Shown here one piece after another: positions 33,601 to 47,946 of a DNA stretch of 64,000 nt. The DNA is taken from positions 1,674,001-1,738,000 of the forward strand of contig JAIUCV010000090.1 in NCBI GenBank assembly GCA_026724425.1, given 5' to 3'. Made by a program: the position numbers and the translations under genes. Numbering within the stretch: the stretch's first letter is position 1; each line of letters starts with the position of its first letter. Source of the stretch: Erythrophleum ivorense. Its lineage: Eukaryota > Streptophyta > Magnoliopsida > Fabales > Fabaceae. The notes under the pieces were generated by a model. The model saw only the letters and a list, made by a program, of their open reading frames with translations, ran no database searches and was not told the origin of the DNA.

Positions 33601-36600
33601 TCCTTGTCCCTTGGAGAACCTAATGCATGTTTGGCTAAGTATGGGTCCGTCTTGATCATTACATACACTACAAGTACGTTCCTACATCGTGTGGAGGCAT
33701 AGAGCTACGATTGGGAATCCTTACTACTTCCTTTTCTTTATGACGGTAGCTTTGATGTTCCTATGTCACACATGTTCCTCCACATTGTCTCGTGGAGAAT
33801 ATAATGCATTTTTGGCTAAGTATGGGTCCATCTAGATCATTACATACACTACAAGTATGTTCCTTCAATATGTGGAGGCATAGAGCTACGATTGGAACTC
33901 CTTACTACTTTCGTTTCTCTAGGATGGTAGCTTTGATGTTCCTAACAAGGAATGAAAATCATGTCACACATGTTGCTCCTCATAGTCCCTTGGAGAACCT
34001 AATGCATGTTTGGCTAAGTATGGGTCCGTCTTGATCATTATATACACTACAAGTATGTTCTTTCATTGTGTGGACGCATAGAGCTACGATTGTGACTCCT
34101 TACTTCTTTTTTATCTCTAAGATGGTTTCTTTGATGTTCCTCTCAAGGAATGAGAATCATGTCACACATGTTGCTCATAATAGTCCCTTGGAGAACCTAA
34201 TGCATGTTTGGCTAAGTATGGGTCCCTTTTGATCATTACATACACTACAAGTACGTTCCTACATTGTGTGGAGGCATAGAGCTACGATTGGGACTTCTTA
34301 CAACTTTCGTTTCTCTAGGATGGTAGCTTTGATGTTCTTAACAAGGAATGAGAATCATGTCACACATGTTGCTCATCATAGTCCCTTGGAGAACCTAATG
34401 CATGTTTGGCTAAGTATGGGTCCGTCTTGATCATTACATACACTACAAGTACGTTCCTACATTGTGTGGAGGCATAGAGCTACGATTGGGACTTCTTACA
34501 ACTTTCGTTTCTCTAGGATGGTAGCTTTGATGTTCCTAACAAGGAATGAGAATCATGTCACACATGTTGCTCATCATAGTCCCGTGGAGAACCTAATACA
34601 TGTTTGGCTAAGTATGGGTCTGTGTACATCATTACATACACTACAAGTATGTTTCTACAATTTGTGGAGGCATAGAGCTACGATTGGGACTCCTTACTAC
34701 TTTCGTTTCTCTAGGATGGTAGCTTTGACGTTCCTAACAAGGAATGAGAATCACGTCACACATGTTCCTCCACATTGTCTCGTGGAGAATCTAATGCATG
34801 TTTGGCTAAGTATGAGTCCGTGTAGAGCATTACATACACTACAAGTATGTTCCTTCAATGTGTGGAGGCATAAAGCTACGATTGGGACTCCTTACTACTT
34901 TCATTTCTCTAGGATGGTAGCTTTGATGTTCTTAACAAGTAATGAGAATCATGTCACACATGTTGCTCCTCATAGTCCCTTGGAGAACCTACTGCATGTT
35001 TGGCTAAGTATGGGTCCGTCTTGATCACTATATATACAGTACAAGTATGTTCCTTCAATGTATGGAGGCATAGAGGTACGATTGAGACTCCTTACAACTT
35101 TCGTTTATCTAGGATGGTAGCTTTGATGTTCCTCTCAAGGAATGAGAATCATGTCACACATGTTGCTTATCCTTGTCCCTTGGAGAACCTAATGCATGTT
35201 TGGCTAAGTATGGGTCCGTCTTGATCATTACATACACTACAAGTACGTTCCTACATCGTGTGGAGGCATAGAGCTACGATTGGGAATCCTTACTACTTCC
35301 TTTTCTTTATGACGGTAGCTTTGATGTTCCTATGTCACACATGTTCCTCCACATTGTCTCGTGGAGAATATAATGCATTTTTGGCTAAGTATGGGTCCAT
35401 CTTGATCATTACATACACTACAAGTATGTTCCTTCAATATGTGGAGGCATAGAGCTACGATTGGAACTCCTTACTACTTTCGTTTCTCTAGGATGGTAGC
35501 TTTGATGTTCCTAACAAGGAATGAAAATCATGTCACACATGTTGCTCCTCATAGTCCCTTGGAGAACCTAATGCATGTTTGGCTAAGTATGGGTCCGTCT
35601 TGATCATTATATACACTACAAGTATGTTCTTTCATTGTGTGGACGCATAGAGCTACGATTGTGACTCCTTACTTCTTTTTTATCTCTAAGATGGTTTCTT
35701 TGATGTTCCTCTCAAGGAATGAGAATCATGTCACACATGTTGCTCATAATAGTCCCTTGGAGAACCTAATGCATGTTTGGCTAAGTATGGGTCCGTTTTG
35801 ATCATTACATACACTACAAGTACGTTCCTACATTGTGTGGAGGCATAGAGCTACGATTGGGACTTCTTACAACTTTCGTTTCTCTAGGATGGTAGCTTTG
35901 ATGTTCCTAACAAGGAATGAGAATCATGTCACACATGTTGCTCCTCATAGTCCCTTGGAGAACCTAATGCATGTTTGGCTAAGTATGAGTCCGTCTTGAT
36001 CATTATATACACTACAAGTATGTTCCTTCATTGTGTGGACGCATAGAGCTACGATTGTGACTCCTTACTTCTTTTTTATCTCTAAGATGGTTTCTTTGAT
36101 GTTCCTCTCAAGGAATGAGAATCATGTCACACATGTTGCTCATAATAGTCCGTGTAGAGCATTACATACACTACAAGTATGTTCCTTCAATGTGTGGAGG
36201 CATAGAGCTACGATTGGGAATCCTTACTACTTCCTTTTCTTTATGACGGTAGCTTTGATGTTCCTATGTCACACATGTTCCTCCACATTGTCTCGTGGAG
36301 AATATAATGCATGTTTGGCTAAGTATGGGTCCATCTAGATCATTACATACACTACAAGTATGTTCCTTCAATATGTGGAGGCATAGATCTACGATTGGAA
36401 CTCCTTACTACTTTCGTTTCTCTAGGATGGTAGCTTTGATGTTCCTAACAAGGAATGAAAATCATGTCACACATGTTGCTCCTCATAGTCCCTTGGAGAA
36501 CCTAATGCATGTTTGGCTAAGTATGGGTCCGTCTTGATCATTATATACACTACAAGTATGTTCCTTCATTGTGTGGACGCATAGAGCTACGATTGTGACT

Positions 36601-38880
36601 CCTTACTTCTTTTGTATCTCTAAGATGGTTTCTTTGATGTTCCTCTCAAGGAATGAGAATCATGTCACACATGTTGCTCATAATAGTCCCTTGGAGAACC
36701 TAATGCATGTTTGGCTAAGTATGGGTCCGTCTTGATCATTACATACACTACAAGTACGTTCCTACATTGTGTGGAGGCATAGAGCTACGATTGGGACTTC
36801 TTACAACTTTCGTTTCTCTAGGATGGTAGCTTTGATGTTCCTAACAAGGAATGAGAATCATGTCACACATGTTGCTCATCATAGTCCCGTGGTGAACCTA
36901 ATACATGTTTGGCTAAGTATGGGTCTGTGTACATCATTACATACACTACAAGTATGTTTCTACAATTTGTGGAGGCATAGAGCTACGATTGGGACTCCTT
37001 ACTACTTTCGTTTCTCTAGGATGGTAGCTTTGACGTTCCTAACAAGGAATGAGAATCACGTCACACATGTTCCTCCACATTGTCTCGTGGAGAATCTAAT
37101 GCATGTTTGGCTAAGTATGAGTCCGTCTTGATCATTACATACACTACAAGTACGTTCCTACATTGTGTGGAGGCATAGAGCTACGATTGGGACTTCTTAC
37201 AACTTTCGTTTCTCTAGGATGGTAGCTTTGATGTTCCTAACAAGGAATGAGAATCATGTCACACATGTTGCTCATCATAGTCCCTTGGAGAACCTAATGC
37301 ATGTTTGGCTAAGTATGGGTCCGTCTTGATCATTACATACACTACAAGTACGTTCCTACATTGTGTGGAGGCATAGAGCTACGATTGGGACTTCTTACAA
37401 CTTTCGTTTCTCTAGGATGGTAGCTTTGATGTTCCTAACAAGGAATGAGAATCATGTCACACATGTTGCTCATCATAGTCCCGTGGAGAACCTAATACAT
37501 GTTTGGCTAAGTATGGGTCTGTGTACATCATTACATACACTACAAGTATGTTTCTACAATTTGTGGAGGCATAGAGCTACGATTGGGACTCCTTACTACT
37601 TTCGTTTCTCTAGGATGGTAGCTTTGACGTTCCTAACAAGGAATGAGAATCACGTCACACATGTTCCTCCACATTGTCTCGTGGAGAATCTAATGCATGT
37701 TTGGCTAAGTATGAGTCCGTGTAGAGCATTACATACACTACAAGTATGTTCCTTCAATGTGTGGAGGCATAAAGCTACGATTGGGACTCCTTACTACTTT
37801 CATTTCTCTAGGATGGTAGCTTTGATGTTCTTAACAAGTAATGAGAATCATGTCACACATGTTGCTCCTCATAGTCCCTTGGAGAACCTACTGCATGTTT
37901 GGCTAAGTATGGGTCCGTCTTGATCACTATATATACAGTACAAGTATGTTCCTTCAATGTATGGAGGCATAGAGGTACGATTGAGACTCCTTACAACTTT
38001 CGTTTATCTAGGATGGTAGCTTTGATGTTCCTCTCAAGGAATGAGAATCATGTCACACATGTTGCTTATCCTTGTCCCTTGGAGAACCTAATGCATGTTT
38101 GGCTAAGTATGGGTCCGTCTTGATCATTACATACACTACAAGTACGTTCCTACATCGTGTGGAGGCATAGAGCTACATTTGGGAATCCTTACTACTTCCT
38201 TTTCTTTATGACGGTAGCTTTGATGTTCCTATGTCCCACATGTTCCTCCACATTGTCTCGTGGAGAATATAATGCATTTTTGGCTAAGTATGGGTCCATC
38301 TAGATCATTACATACATTACAAGTATGTTCCTTCAATATGTGGAGGCATAGAGCTATGATTGGAACTCCTTACTACTTTCGTTTCTCTAGGATGGTAGCT
38401 TTGATGTTCCTAACAAGGAATGAAAATCATGTCACACATGTTGCTCCTCATAGTCCCTTGGAGAACCTAATGCATGTTTGGCTAAGTATGGGTCCGTCTT
38501 GATCATTATATACACTACAAGTATGTTCCTTCATTGTGTGGACGCATAGAGCTACGATTGTGACTCCTTACTTCTTTTTTATCTCTAAGATGGTTTCTTT
38601 GATGTTCCTCTCAAGGAATGAGAATCATGTCACACATGTTGCTCATAATAGTCCCTTGGAGAACCTAATGCATGTTTGGCTAAGTATGGGTCCGTCTTGA
38701 TCATTACATACACTACAAGTACGTTCCTACATTGTGTGGAGGCATAGAGCTACGATTGGGACTTCTTACAACTTTCGTTTCTCTAGGATGGTAGCTTTGA
38801 TGTTCCTAACAAGGAATGAGAATCATGTCACACATGTTGCTCCTCATAGTCCCTTGGAGAACCTAATGCATGTTTGGCTA
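30601..38880 (+). repeat. Higher-order repeat with 4468-bp period, about 1.85 copies, with nested 1569-bp repeat
   Basis: Landmarks repeat exactly 4468 bp apart: 31565/36033, 31827/36295, 32301/36769, 32895/37363, 33431/37899 and 33792/38260. Within the unit an 8-monomer block repeats at 1569 bp (32895/34464, 33431/35000, 33792/35361). The period ends near 38880, where CCATCTAGATC replaces CCGTCTTGATC. Few private substitutions separate the copies (for example GAGCTACATTTGG near 38172, TGTCCCACATG near 38235). Confidence 0.9.
31679..31683 (+). repeat. 39-bp deletion junction in satellite (also at 36147, 41586, 44665)
   Basis: In CATAATAGTCCGTGTAGAGC the AGTCC near monomer base 165 is fused to the AGTCC at base 6 of the following monomer, removing 39 bp. 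The monomer after the junction is itself chimeric: its head is of the GTGTAGAGC class and its tail is the 181-bp class. The same junction appears four times at higher-order repeat spacings (4468 and 3079), so it arose once and was copied. Confidence 0.9.
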
Positions 38881-38881
38881 A

Positions 38882-41800
38882 GTATGGGTCCATCTAGATC
38901 ATTACATACACTACAAGTATGTTCCTTCAATATGTGGAGGCATAGATCTACGATTGGAACTCCTTACTACTTTCGTTTCTCTAGGATGGTAGCTTTGATG
39001 TTCCTAGCAAGGAATGAAAATCATGTCACACATGTTGCTCCTCATAGTCCCTTGAAGAACCTAATGCATGTTTGGCTAAGTATGGGTCCGTCTTGATCAT
39101 TATATACACTACAAGTATGTTCCTTCATTGTGTGGACGCATAGAGCTACGATTGTGACTCCTTACTTCTTTTGTATCTCTAAGATGGTTTCTTTGATGTT
39201 CCTCTCAAGGAATGAGAATCATGTCACACATGTTGCTCATAATAGTCCCTTGGAGAACCTAATGCATGTTTGGCTAAGTATGGGTCCGTCTTGATCATTA
39301 CATACACTACAAGTACGTTCCTACATTGTGTGGAGGCATAGAGCTACGATTGGGACTTCTTACAACTTTCGTTTCTCTAGGATGGTAACTTTGATGTTCC
39401 TAACAAGGAATGAGAATCATGTCACACATGTTGCTCATCATAGTCCCGTGGAGAACCTAATACATGTTTGGCTAAGTATGGGTCTGTGTACATCATTACA
39501 TACACTACAAGTATGTTTCTACAATTTGTGGAGGCATAGAGCTACGATTGGGACTCCTTACTACTTTCGTTTCTCTAGGATGGTAGCTTTGACGTTCCTA
39601 ACAAGGAATGAGAATCACGTCACACATGTTCCTCCACATTGTCTCGTGGAGAATCTAATGCATGTTTGGCTAAGTATGAGTCCGTCTTGATCATTACATA
39701 CACTACAAGTACGTTCCTACATTGTGTGGAGGCATAGAGCTACGATTGGGACTTCTTACAACTTTCGTTTCTCTAGGATGGTAGCTTTGATGTTCCTAAC
39801 AAGGAATGAGAATCATGTCACACATGTTGCTCATCATAGTCCCTTGGAGAACCTAATGCATGTTTGGCTAAGTATGGGTCCGTCTTGATCATTATATACA
39901 CTACAAGTATGTTCCTTCATTGTGTGGACGCATAGAGCTACGATTGTGACTCCTTACTTCTTTTTTATCTCTAAGATGGTTTCTTTGATGTTCCTCTCAA
40001 GGAATGAGAATCATGTCACACATGTTGCTCATAATAGTCCCTTGGAGAACCTAATGCATGTTTGGCTAAGTATGGGTCCGTCTTGATCATTACATACACT
40101 ACAAGTACGTTCCTACATTGTGTGGAGGCATAGAGCTACGATTGGGACTTCTTACAACTTTCGTTTCTCTAGGATGGTAGCTTTGATGTTCCTAACAAGG
40201 AATGAGAATCATGTCACACATGTTGCTCCTCATAGTCCCTTGGAGAACCTAATGCATGTTTGGCTAAGTATGGGTCCGTCTTGATCATTACATACACTAC
40301 AAGTACGTTCCTACATCGTGTGGAGGCATAGAGCTACGATTGGGAATCCTTACTACTTCCTTTTCTTTATGACGGTAGCTTTGATGTTCCTATGTCACAC
40401 ATGTTCCTCCACATTGTCTCGTGGAGAATATAATGTATTTTTGGCTAAGTATGGGTCCATCTAGATCATTACATACACTACAAGTATGTTCCTTCAATAT
40501 GTGCAGGCATAGAGCTACGATTGGAACTCCTTACTACTTTCGTTTCTCTAGGATGGTAGATTTGATGTTCCTAACAAGGAATGAAAATCATGTCACACAT
40601 GTTGCTCCTCATAGTCCCTTGGAGAACCTAATGCATGTTTGGCTAAGTATGGGTCCGTCTTGATCATTATATACACTACAAGTATGTTCCTTCATTGTGT
40701 GGACGCATAGAGCTACGATTGTGACTCCTTACTTCTTTTTTATCTCTAAGATGGTTTCTTTGATGTTCCTCTCAAGGAATGAGAATCATGTCACACATGT
40801 TGCTCATAATAGTCCCTTGGAGAACCTAATGCATGTTTGGCTAAGTATGGGTCCGTCTTGATCATTACATACACTACAACTACGTTCCTACATTGTGTGG
40901 AGGCATAGAGCTACGATTGGGACTTCTTACAACTTTCGTTTCTCTAGGATGGTAGCTTTGATGTTCCTAACAAGGAATGAGAATCATGTCACACATGTTG
41001 CTCCTCATAGTCCCTTGGAGAACCTAATGCATGTTTGGCTAAGTATGGGTCCGTCTTGATCATTACATACACTACAAGTACGTTCCTACATCGTGTGGAG
41101 GCATAGAGCTACGATTGGGAATCCTTACTACTTCCTTTTCTTTATGACGGTAGCTTTGATGTTCCTATGTCACACATGTTCCTCCACATTGTCTCGTGGA
41201 GAATATAATGCATTTTTGGCTAAGTATGGGTCCATCTAGATCATTACATACACTACAAGTATGTTCCTTCAATATGTGGAGGCATAGAGCTACGATTGGA
41301 ACTCCTTACTACTTTCGTTTCTCTAGGATGGTAGCTTTGATGTTCCTAACAAGGAATGAAAATCATGGCACACATGTTGCTCCTCATAGTCCCTTGGAGA
41401 ACCTAATGCATGTTTGGCTAAGTATGGGTCCGTCTTGATCATTATATACACTACAAGTATGTTCCTTCATTGTGTGGACGCATAGAGCTACGATTGTGAC
41501 TCCTTACTTCTTTTTTATCTCTAAGATGGTTTCTTTGATGTTCCTCTCAAGGAATGAGAATCATGTCACACATGTTGCTCATAATAGTCCGTGTAGAGCA
41601 TTACATACACTACAAGTATGTTCCTTCAATGTGTGGAGGCATAGAGCTACGATTGGGAATCCTTACTACTTCCTTTTCTTTATGACGGTAGCTTTGATGT
41701 TCCTATGTCATACATGTTCCTCCACATTGTCTCGTGGAGAATATAATGCATGTTTGGCTAAGTATGGGTCCATCTAGATCATTACATACACTACAAGTAT

Positions 41801-44800
41801 GTTCCTTCAATATGTGGAGGCATAGATCTACGATTGGAACTCCTTACTACTTTCGTTTCTCTAGGATGGTAGCTTTGATGTTCCTAACAAGGAATGAAAA
41901 TCATGTCACACATGTTGCTCCTCATAGTCCCTTGGAGAACCTAATGCATGTTTGGCTAAGTATGGGTCTGTCTTGATCATTATATACACTACAAGTATGT
42001 TCCTTCATTGTGTGGACGCATAGAGCTACGATTGTGACTCCTTACTTCTTTTGTATCTCTAAGATGGTTTCTTTGATGTTCCTCTCAAGGAATGAGAATC
42101 ATGTCACACATGTTGCTCATAATAGTCCCTTGGAGAACCTAATGCATGTTTGGCTAAGTATGGGTCCGTCTTGATCATTACATACACTACAAGTACGTTC
42201 CTACATTGTGTGGAGGCATAGAGCTACGATTGGGACTTCTTACAACTTTCGTTTCTCTAGGATGGTAGCTTTGATGTTCCTGACAAGGAATGAGAATCAT
42301 GTCACACATGTTGCTCATCATAGTCCCGTGGAGAACCTAATACATGTTTGGCTAAGTATGGGTCTGTGTACATCATTACATACACTACAAGTATGTTTCT
42401 ACAATTTGTGGAGGCATAAAGCTACGATTGGGACTCCTTACTACTTTCGTTTCTCTAGGATGGTAGCTTTGACGTTCCTAACAAGGAATGAGAATCACAT
42501 CACACATGTTCCTCCACATTGTCTCGTGGAGAATCTAATGCATGTTTGGCTAACTATGAGTCCGTCTTGATCATTACATACACTACAAGTACGTTCCTAC
42601 ATTGTGTGGAGGCATAGAGCTACGATTGGGACTTCTTACAACTTTCGTTTCTCTAGGATGGTAGCTTTGATGTTCCTAACAAGGAATGAGAATCATGTCA
42701 CACATGTTGCTCATCATAGTCCCTTGGAGAACCTAATGCATGTTTGGCTAAGTATGGGTCCGTCTTGATCATTATATACACTACAAGTATGTTCCTTCAT
42801 TGTGTGGACGCATAGAGCTACGATTGTGACTCCTTACTTCTTTTTTATCTCTAAGATGGTTTCTTTGATGTTCCTCTCAAGGAATGAGAATCATGTCACA
42901 CATGTTGCTCATAATAGTCCCTTGGAGAACCTAATGCATGTTTGGCTAAGTATGGGTCCGTCTTGATCATTACATACACTACAAGTACGTTCCTACATTG
43001 TGTGGAGGCATAGAGCTACGATTGGGACTTCTTACAACTTTCGTTTCTCTAGGATGGTAGCTTTGATGTTCCTAACAAGGAATGAGAATCATGTCACACA
43101 TGTTGCTCCTCATAGTCCCTTGGAGAACCTAATGCATGTTTGGCTAAGTATGGGTCCGTCTTGATCATTACATACACTACAAGTACGTTCCTACATCGTG
43201 TGGAGGCATAGAGATACGATTGGGAATCCTTACTACTTCCTTTTCTTTATGACGGTAGCTTTGATGTTCCTATGTCACACATGTTCCTCCACATTGTCTC
43301 GTGGAGAATATAATGCATTTTTGGCTAAGTATGGGTCCATCTAGATCATTACATACACTACAAGTATGTTCCTTCAATATGTGCAGGCATAGAGCTACGA
43401 TTGGAACTCCTTACTACTTTCGTTTCTCTAGGATGGTAGATTTGATGTTCCTAACAAGGAATGAAAATCATGTCACACATGTTGCTCCTCATAGTCCCTT
43501 GGAGAACCTAATGCATGTTTGGCTAAGTATGGGTCCGTCTTGATCATTATATACACTACAAGTATGTTCCTTCATTGTGTGGACGCATAGAGCTACGATT
43601 GTGACTCCTTACTTCTTTTTTTATCTCTAAGATGGTTTCTTTGATGTTCCTCTCAAGGAATGAGAATCATGTCACACATGTTGCTCATAATAGTCCCTTG
43701 GAGAACCTAATGCATGTTTGGCTAAGTATGGGTCCGTCTTGATCATTATATACACTACAAGTATGTTCCTTCATTGTGTGGACGCATAGAGCTACGATTG
43801 TGACTCCTTACTTCTTTTTTATCTCTAAGATGGTTTCTTTGATGTTCCTCTCAAGGAATGAGAATCATGTCACACATGTTGCTCATAATAGTCCCTTGGA
43901 GAACCTAATGCATGTTTGGCTAAGTATGGGTCCGTCTTGATCATTACATACACTACAAGTACGTTCCTACATTGTGTGGAGGCATAGAGCTACGATTGGG
44001 ACTTCTTACAACTTTCGTTTCTCTAGGATGGTAGCTTTGATGTTCCTAACAAGGAATGAGAATCATGTCACACATGTTGCTCCTCATAGTCCCTTGGAGA
44101 ACCTAATGCATGTTTGGCTAAGTATGACTCCGTCTTGATCATTACATACACTACAAGTACGTTCCTACATCGTGTGGAGGCATAGAGCTACGATTGGGAA
44201 TCCTTACTACTTCCTTTTCTTTATGACGGTAGCTTTGATGTTCCTATGTCACACATGTTCCTCCACATTGTCTCGTGGAGAATATAATGCATTTTTGGCT
44301 AAGTATGGGTCCATCTAGATCATTACATACACTACAAGTATGTTCCTTCAATATGTGGAGGCATAGAGCTACGATTGGAACTCCTTACTACTTTCGTTTC
44401 TCTAGGATGGTAGCTTTGATGTTCCTAACAAGGAATGAAAATCATGTCACACATGTTGCTCCTCATAGTCCCTTGGAGAACCTAATGCATGTTTGGCTAA
44501 GTATGGGTCCGTCTTGATCATTATATACACTACAAGTATGTTCCTTCATTGTGTGGACGCATAGAGCTACGATTGTGACTCCTTACTTCTTTTTTATCTC
44601 TAAGATGGTTTCTTTGATGTTCCTCTCAAGGAATGAGAATCATGTCACACATGTTGCTCATAATAGTCCGTGTAGAGCATTACATACACTACAAGTATGT
44701 TCCTTCAATGTGTGGAGGCATAGAGCTACGATTGGGAATCCTTACTACTTCCTTTTCTTTATGACGGTAGCTTTGATGTTCCTATGTCACACATGTTCCT

Positions 44801-47400
44801 CCACATTGTCTCGTGGAGAATATAATGCATGTTTGGCTAAGTATGGGTCCATCTAGATCATTACATACACTACAAGTATGTTCCTTCAATATGTGGAGGC
44901 ATAGATCTACGATTGGAACTCCTTACTACTTTCGTTTCTCTAGGATGGTAGCTTTGATGTTCCTAACAAGGAATGAAAATCATGTCACACATGTTGCTCC
45001 TCATAGTCCCTTGGAGAACCTAATGCATGTTTGGCTAAGTATGGGTCCGTCTTGATCATTATATACACTACAAGTATGTTCCTTCATTGTGTGGACGCAT
45101 AGAGCTACGATTGTGACTCCTTACTTCTTTTGTATCTCTAAGATGGTTTCTTTGATGTTCCTCTCAAGGAATGAGAATCATGTCACACATGTTGCTCATA
45201 ATAGTCCCTTGGAGAACCTAATGCATGTTTGGCTAAGTATGGGTCCGTCTTGATCATTACATACACTACAAGTACGTTCCTACATTGTGTGGAGGCATAG
45301 AGCTACGATTGGGACTTCTTACAACTTTCGTTTCTCTAGGATGGTAGCTTTGATGTTCCTAACAAGGAATGAGAATCATGTCACACATGTTGCTCATCAT
45401 AGTCCCGTGGAGAACCTAATACATGTTTGGCTAAGTATGGGTCTGTGAACATCATTACATACACTACAAGTATGTTTCTACAATTTGTGGAGGCATAGAG
45501 CTACGATTGGGACTCCTTACTACTTTCGTTTCTCTAGGATGGTAGCTTTGACGTTCCTAACAAGGAATGAGAATCACGTCACACATGTTCCTCCACATTG
45601 TCTCGTGGAGAATCTAATGCATGTTTGGCTAAGTATGAGTCCGTCTTGATCATTACATACACTACAAGTACGTTCCTACATTGTGTGGAGGCATAGAGCT
45701 ACGATTGGGACTTCTTACAACTTTCGTTTCTCTAGGATGGTAGCTTTGATGTTCCTAACAAGGAATGAGAATCATGTCACACATGTTGCTCATCATAGTC
45801 CCTTGGAGAACCTAATGCATGTTTGGCTAAGTATGGGTCCGTCTTGATCATTATATACACTACAAGTATGTTCCTTCATTGTGTGGACGCATAGAGCTAC
45901 GATTGTGACTCCTTACTTCTTTTTTATCTCTAAGATGGTTTCTTTGATGTTCCTCTCAAGGAATGAGAATCATGTCACACATGTTGCTCATAATAGTCCC
46001 TTGGAGAACCTAATGCATGTTTGGCTAAGTATGGGTCCGTCTTGATCATTACATACACTACAAGTACGTTCCTACATTGTGTGGAGGCATAGAGCTACGA
46101 TTGGGACTTCTTACAACTTTCGTTTCTCTAGGATGGTAGCTTTGATGTTCCTAACAAGGAATGAGAATCATGTCACACATGTTGCTCCTCATAGTCCCTT
46201 GGAGAACCTAATGCATGTTTGGCTAAGTATGGGTCCGTCTTGATCATTACATACACTACAAGTACGTTCCTACATCGTGTGGAGGCATAGAGCTACGATT
46301 GGGAATCCTTACTACTTCCTTTTCTTTATGACGGTAGCTTTGATGTTCCTATGTCACACATGTTCCTCCACATTGTCTCGTGGAGAATATAATGCAGTTT
46401 TGGCTAAGTATGGGTCCATCTAGATCATTACATACACTACAAGTATGTTCCTTCAATATGTGCAGGCATAGAGCTACGATTGGAACTCCTTACTACTTTC
46501 GTTTCTCTAGGATGGTAGATTTGATGTTTCTAACAAGGAATGAAAATCATGTCACACATGTTGCTCCTCATAGTCCCTTGGAGAACCTAATGCATGTTTG
46601 GCTAAGTATGGGTCCGTCTTGATCATTATATACACTACAAGTATGTTCCTTCATTGTGTGGACGCATAGAGCTACGATTGTGACTCCTTACTTCTTTTTT
46701 ATCTCTAAGATGGTTTCTTTGATGTTCCTCTCAAGGAATGAGAATCATGTCACCCATGTTGCTCATAATAGTCCCTTGGAGAACCTAATGCATGTTTGGC
46801 TATGTATGGGTCCGTCTTGATCATTACATACACTACAAGTACGTTCCTACATTGTGTGGAGGCATAGAGCTACGATTGGGACTTCTTACAACTTTCGTTT
46901 CTCTAGGATGGTAGCTTTGATGTTCCTAACAAGGAATGAGAATCATGTCACACATGTTGCAAATCATAGTCCCGTGGAGAACCTAATACATGTTTGGCTA
47001 AGTATGGGTCTGTGTACACCATTACATACACTACAAGTATGTTTCTACAATTTGTGGAGGCATAGAGCTACGATTGGGACTCCTTAATACTTTCGTTTCT
47101 CTAGGATGGTAGCTTTGACGTTCCTAACAAGGAATGAGAATCACGTCACACATGTTCCTCCACATTGTCTCGTGGAGAATCTAATGCATGTTTGGCTAAG
47201 TATGAGTCCGTCTTGATCATTACATACACTACAAGTACGTTCCTACATTGTGTGGAGGCATAGAGCTACGATTGGGACTTCTTACAACTTTCGTTTCTCT
47301 AGGATGGTAGCTTTGATGTTCCTAACAAGGAATGAGAATCATGTCACACATGTTGCTCATCATAGTCCCTTGGAGAACCTAATGCATGTTTGGCTAAGTA
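38882..47400 (+). repeat. Higher-order repeat with 2880/3079-bp period, about three copies
   Basis: Landmarks recur at 39328, 42208 and about 45287, and at 40421, 43301 and 46380. The first interval is 2880 bp. It becomes 3079 after one extra 199-bp monomer (43527-43725, with an additional T in its T-run) in the second copy. 41196/44275 and 41472/44551 show the 3079 spacing. Ends are approximate. Confidence 0.87.
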
Positions 47401-47946
47401 TGGGTCCGTCTTGATCATTATATACACTACAAGTATGTTCCTTCATTGTGTGGACGCATAGAGCTACGATTGTGACTCCTTACTTCTCTTTTATCTCTAA
47501 GATGGTTTCTTTGATGTTCCTCTCAAGGAATGAGAATCATGTCACACATGTTGCTCATAATAGTCCCTTGGAGAACCTAATGCATGTTTGGCTAAGTATG
47601 GGTCCGTCTTGATCATTACATACACTACAAGTACGTTCCTACATTGTGTGGAGGCATAGAGCTACGATTGGGACTTCTTACAACTTTCGTTTCTCTAGGA
47701 TGGTAGCTTTGATGTTCCTAACAAGGAATGAGAATCATGTCACACATGTTGCTCCTCATAGTCCCTTGGAGAACCTAATGCATGTTTGGCTAAGTATGGG
47801 TCCGTCTTGATCATTACATACACTACAAGTACGTTCCTACATCGTGTGGAGGCATAGAGCTACGATTGGGAATCCTTACTACTTCCTTTTCTTTATGACG
47901 GTAGCTTTGATGTTCCTATGTCACACATGTTCCTCCACATTGTCTC